From NCBI RefSeq assembly GCF_003697845.1, contig NZ_RDQE01000001.1, positions 186,001 through 250,000 of the forward strand: a stretch of 64,000 nt of DNA, given 5' to 3'. The notes under the pieces are model-generated. The model did not search any database. It saw only the letters and a program-made list of their open reading frames with translations, and was not told the origin of the DNA. The stretch comes from Halobellus captivus (lineage in GTDB: Archaea; Halobacteriota; Halobacteria; Halobacteriales; Haloferacaceae). A program made the position numbers and the translations under genes. Positions 61,960 through 64,000 of the stretch are shown here, piece by piece (position 1 is the first letter of the stretch; each line of letters opens with the position of its first letter).

Positions 61960-62460
61960 CCTGGAGGGAAAAAGCCGACTCCGCCGTCTCCGACGGCTCC
62001 GTCGGTGAACCGCTCGCTCGCGCTCGCGGATGCTCACTACAGGCGAAGCCACGAACGATCCGGATTGCGGTGGCGTCGCCGGCGCTTCGCGCCGGCTTCA
62101 AGCGAGAGCTCTGCTCTCACCCTGCGCCTGCGAGTGCCCGGGAGGGCACGAGCAGCCCGCGAGGCTGGGGAGGCGTGAGGTGCGGTGTGGGGTGGGACTC
62201 AAAGGGGCAGTCGCGAGGAGCGCGCAGGCGACGTAAGCACCACAGGGAGCGAGCAACGCGAGCGACCGAGGAGCACAACGAGCGTGCGCGCTCCTCGCGA
62301 CTGGGGCTTTGGGCGTGTTCTTCGCAGTCGACTTCACCGCGCCACCAACGAGGTCTCCTCGATCACACGATCCGTACTACAAGCACGCTCGATCTACCGG
62401 ATGACCTTGGATAGTACGAGGTGAAACCAACGGGTCGTGAAGCGTTCTATGAGACTCTCC
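61960..62460. repeat. hairpin-rich noncoding block
   Basis: No gene is supported. Nested palindromes include GCCGGCGC-TTC-GCGCCGGC near 62079-62097 and a 19-bp perfect inverted repeat CAGTCGCGAGGAGCGCGCA (62208-62226) paired with 62285-62303 over a 58-base loop. A 25-base piece at 62161-62185 recurs inverted at 63364-63388. The block looks like a mosaic of multi-copy haloarchaeal intergenic repeats rather than protein-coding DNA; several open frames here are by-products of high GC. Confidence 0.7.
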
Positions 62461-62651
62461 CGATCGCCTTCGTCCGAACATGATCGATCAGTATATATCA
62501 TAATACATATTATTCCGTATCCAGTACCATGGTATCTCTTACATGGTGTTATCGTGTGTTTCAGACCATCTAAATGAATGAGATACGTTACCTCTTATCA
62601 AAACATATTTGAAATATGAAAGTTTATCCCCGCTCGACACGAAGGGACGGT
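62461..62651. other. AT-rich island upstream of a small membrane gene
   Basis: About 190 bases unusually rich in A and T for this genome (for example TATATATCATAATACATATT near 62492), containing the palindrome TACCATGGTA (62525-62534) and the pair GTATCTC/GAGATAC (62531-62537 and 62580-62586). TTTATCC at 62623-62629 is the likely promoter of the gene at 62652. Confidence 0.55.
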
Positions 62652-62921
62652 ATGGTAGCACCAACTGACCGATCATCGGCCCGCACGTCCAGACTCACCA
62701 CCACGTCACCCCCGCTCATCGACTCGCTCGCGGTACTCGCGGGATTCCTCGCGGTCGTGTTCGGTGCGCTCCTGGCCATCGAACACCCGGTCGCCGTCGC
62801 GGCCGCGTTCACCGTCGTCGGCACCGCGGTAGTCGTTCGCCACCTGTTTTCCACGTGGATGACTTCGACGCGACCGGTCCGGACCGTCCGGTTCGGTCCG
62901 CGCCGCCGCTACCGGCTGTAG
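62652..62921 (+). CDS. small two-helix membrane protein
   Basis: 89 aa (MVAPTDRSSARTSRLTTTS...). Two transmembrane helices, roughly residues 22-42 (LIDSLAVLAGFLAVVFGALL) and 46-65 (VAVAAAFTVVGTAVVVRHL), precede a basic tail RFGPRRRYRL. The TATA box TTTATCC is 23-29 bases upstream, which favours this ATG over one at 62616 inside the promoter. Function unknown. Confidence 0.65.
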   Translation: MVAPTDRSSARTSRLTTTSPPLIDSLAVLAGFLAVVFGALLAIEHPVAVAAAFTVVGTAVVVRHLFSTWMTSTRPVRTVRFGPRRRYRL

Positions 62922-63038
62922 GACCGCGTTTCACGGCCCGTAGAACGACGTTTCGACGAGAGACCGGTTCGAACGACGCGATCTTCCGGCTTTTCCGGCT
63001 TTCCCGGCCTTCCGCCCCGTAGCGGTGGTTCCGTCCGG

Positions 63039-63296
63039 TCAGCCCCAGTGCCAGAAGGAGTTCCGGTCCTCGTCGACCGGCTCGGTCCGCTCGCGGAGGT
63101 CGGCGACGTCGCCGGCGGTCGGTTCCGTGTCCTCGGGTAACGACTCCATACACTCGAAACAGAGGAAGAACTCGGAGCCGTCGGCGAGTTCCAGGGTCAT
63201 GCCCTGCGTCGACTCGAACGCGAAGTTCCAGAGGTCGCCGATCCCGCCGGCGATCCTGACGGACCGCTCACAGACATCACACGCCTCCGAGGCCAT
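63039..63296 (-). CDS. small zinc-ribbon haloarchaeal protein (DUF7561-like)
   Basis: 85 aa. CDVC near the start and CFEC (in FFLCFECMESL) give a split zinc ribbon around GGIGDLWNFAFESTQGMTLELADGSE. The end RNSFWHWG is distinctive. Longer in-frame starts run into GC-rich repeat DNA. Function unknown. Confidence 0.72.
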   Translation of the reverse strand: MASEACDVCERSVRIAGGIGDLWNFAFESTQGMTLELADGSEFFLCFECMESLPEDTEPTAGDVADLRERTEPVDEDRNSFWHWG

Positions 63297-63531
63297 GCCG
63301 GGCCTTGTCGGCCGGACGGTTAAGACGTGTCGGCCGCGGGCGGAGTCGACGGATCGGACGATCCCGCACCTCACGCCTCCCCAACCTCGGCCGGCGGCGG
63401 CCGCGGGACCGCACCGCGTCGCGGCCGCCGCCGACCTCCCTCGCGCGGGCCGGCTCGCGCCCTGGCGGGCGCTCACGGGCACGCGCCACCGCACCTAGCG
63501 ATAGGTACCACAATGGAGTTTTAGCGTCGGG
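63297..63531. repeat. GC-rich repeat-like intergenic region
   Basis: Contains an inverted copy (63364-63388) of the 25-base piece at 62161-62185, followed by degenerate GCGGCCGCC / GCGCGGGCCGG sequence to about 63490. ACCTA-GCGA-TAGGT at 63493-63506 is a short palindrome. No gene seen. Confidence 0.6.
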
Positions 63532-64000
63532 CTATCCGCCGTCGACGTCGATCACGTGTGCGTCCGCGGGGTCGAACCCCACGACGACCGTCCCGGAGAG
63601 GGGGTCCTCGGTTCGCACGAGGAGTTCCCGGTCGCCCCACGCGAGGTGGATCCGCGTCGTCTCCCCGAGGAACTCGGCGCTCTCGACGGTCGCTTCGAGT
63701 CCGTTTTCGGTCCGGCCGACCCGCAGGTGCTGCGGGCGGACACAGAAGGCGATCCGGTCGCCGATGCCCGGGTCTCCGTCCGCACCGCGGTCGTTGCCGC
63801 CGACCGCGACGCGGAGGGTCGCGCCGTCGACGTCCACCGGGACGGAAACGGGTCCCTCCTGGTCTCCGTCCTCGTCCCCGTTCTCACCGTCGCCGGGTTC
63901 CCCCGCGACGGTCCCCTCGAACACGTTGTTGTCGCCGACGAACTCCGCGACGAACCGCGAGGCCGGCCGCCGATACACGGTTCGCGGCTCCGCCACCTGT
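63532..64000 (-). CDS. ABC transporter ATPase, C-terminal part (partial)
   Basis: The gene runs off the right end of the window. The visible 156 residues begin in the middle of an ATP-binding protein (AEPRTVYRRPASRFVAEFVGDNNVFEG), the classic junction between the nucleotide-binding domain and TOBE domain, and continue with FCVRPQHLRVG and VESAEFLGETTRIHLAWGDRELLV. This is typical of PotA/FbpC/MalK-type ATPases that drive uptake of polyamines, iron, thiamine or sugars. An acidic insertion (GDGENGDEDGDQEG) interrupts the first TOBE strand. The substrate cannot be told from this part. Confidence 0.88.
   Translation of the reverse strand, partial: QVAEPRTVYRRPASRFVAEFVGDNNVFEGTVAGEPGDGENGDEDGDQEGPVSVPVDVDGATLRVAVGGNDRGADGDPGIGDRIAFCVRPQHLRVGRTENGLEATVESAEFLGETTRIHLAWGDRELLVRTEDPLSGTVVVGFDPADAHVIDVDGG

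Noticed and set aside
61960-62460. Several open frames of 60-270 residues in the hairpin block
   Set aside because: They overlap in many frames, have no promoter or start context and arise from GC-rich palindromes without stops.

Overview
This window is chromosomal DNA of a halophilic archaeon (class Halobacteria), most like Halorubrum and its relatives. The evidence is high GC, strongly acidic predicted proteins, GTG starts with 4-base GTGA overlaps, TATA boxes about 25 bases before start codons with little or no leader, and haloarchaeal marker genes (thermosome, pelota, CdrS-FtsZ2, SAMP2, Smc-ScpA with a companion coiled-coil gene). The genus is inference; no rRNA is present.

Layout. 1-9.2 kb: a low-molecular-weight phosphatase; a minus-strand run gatB, SAMP2, acetyltransferase, RDD membrane protein; then purine phosphoribosyltransferase, HD hydrolase, malate:quinone oxidoreductase, a YeiH-type transporter and MTA phosphorylase. 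9.2-18 kb: chromosome maintenance and division, with a coiled-coil gene, smc and scpA on the minus strand and cdrL, cdrS and ftsZ2 on the plus strand, followed by the tRNA thiolation enzyme NcsA. 18-26.5 kb: metabolic genes (MeaB with the B12-binding subunit of methylmalonyl-CoA mutase, RlmE, dihydrofolate reductase, ornithine cyclodeaminase family) and a receiver-PAS histidine kinase. 26.7-30.1 kb: the thermosome and an IS200/IS605-type tnpB element. 30.1-32.7 kb: an unusual pseudokinase / Tat anchor / solute-binding-protein fusion. 33-41.7 kb: tRNA-Ser(GGA), small proteins, pelota, an Azf-like dehydrogenase, a polysaccharide deacetylase and a DICT-type protein. 41.8-48.5 kb: a five-gene dipeptide/oligopeptide ABC transporter whose binding protein appears circularly permuted. 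48.5-58.9 kb: mixed metabolism and membrane genes. 59-61.8 kb: hemC-cobA-hemD tetrapyrrole operon. 61.9-63.5 kb: hairpin-rich, repeat-rich and AT-rich noncoding DNA around two small genes. The window ends inside an ABC ATPase.

Connections. SAMP2 and NcsA are both present, and in haloarchaea SAMP2 supplies sulfur for tRNA thiolation. HemC, HemD and CobA supply uroporphyrinogen III and precorrin-2 for haem and cobalamin; the B12-binding mutase subunit and MeaB depend on cobalamin. CdrL and CdrS probably act on the GTAAGAC-type sites in front of cdrS-ftsZ2.

Most notable: the permuted peptide-binding protein; the pseudokinase-SBP fusion with an internal Tat motif; a 50-bp double-hairpin repeat inserted in frame in both hemC and hemD; SAMP2 with residues beyond its diglycine; and the GTAAGAC array before cdrS-ftsZ2. 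All family assignments were made by reading the translated sequence, without database searches.
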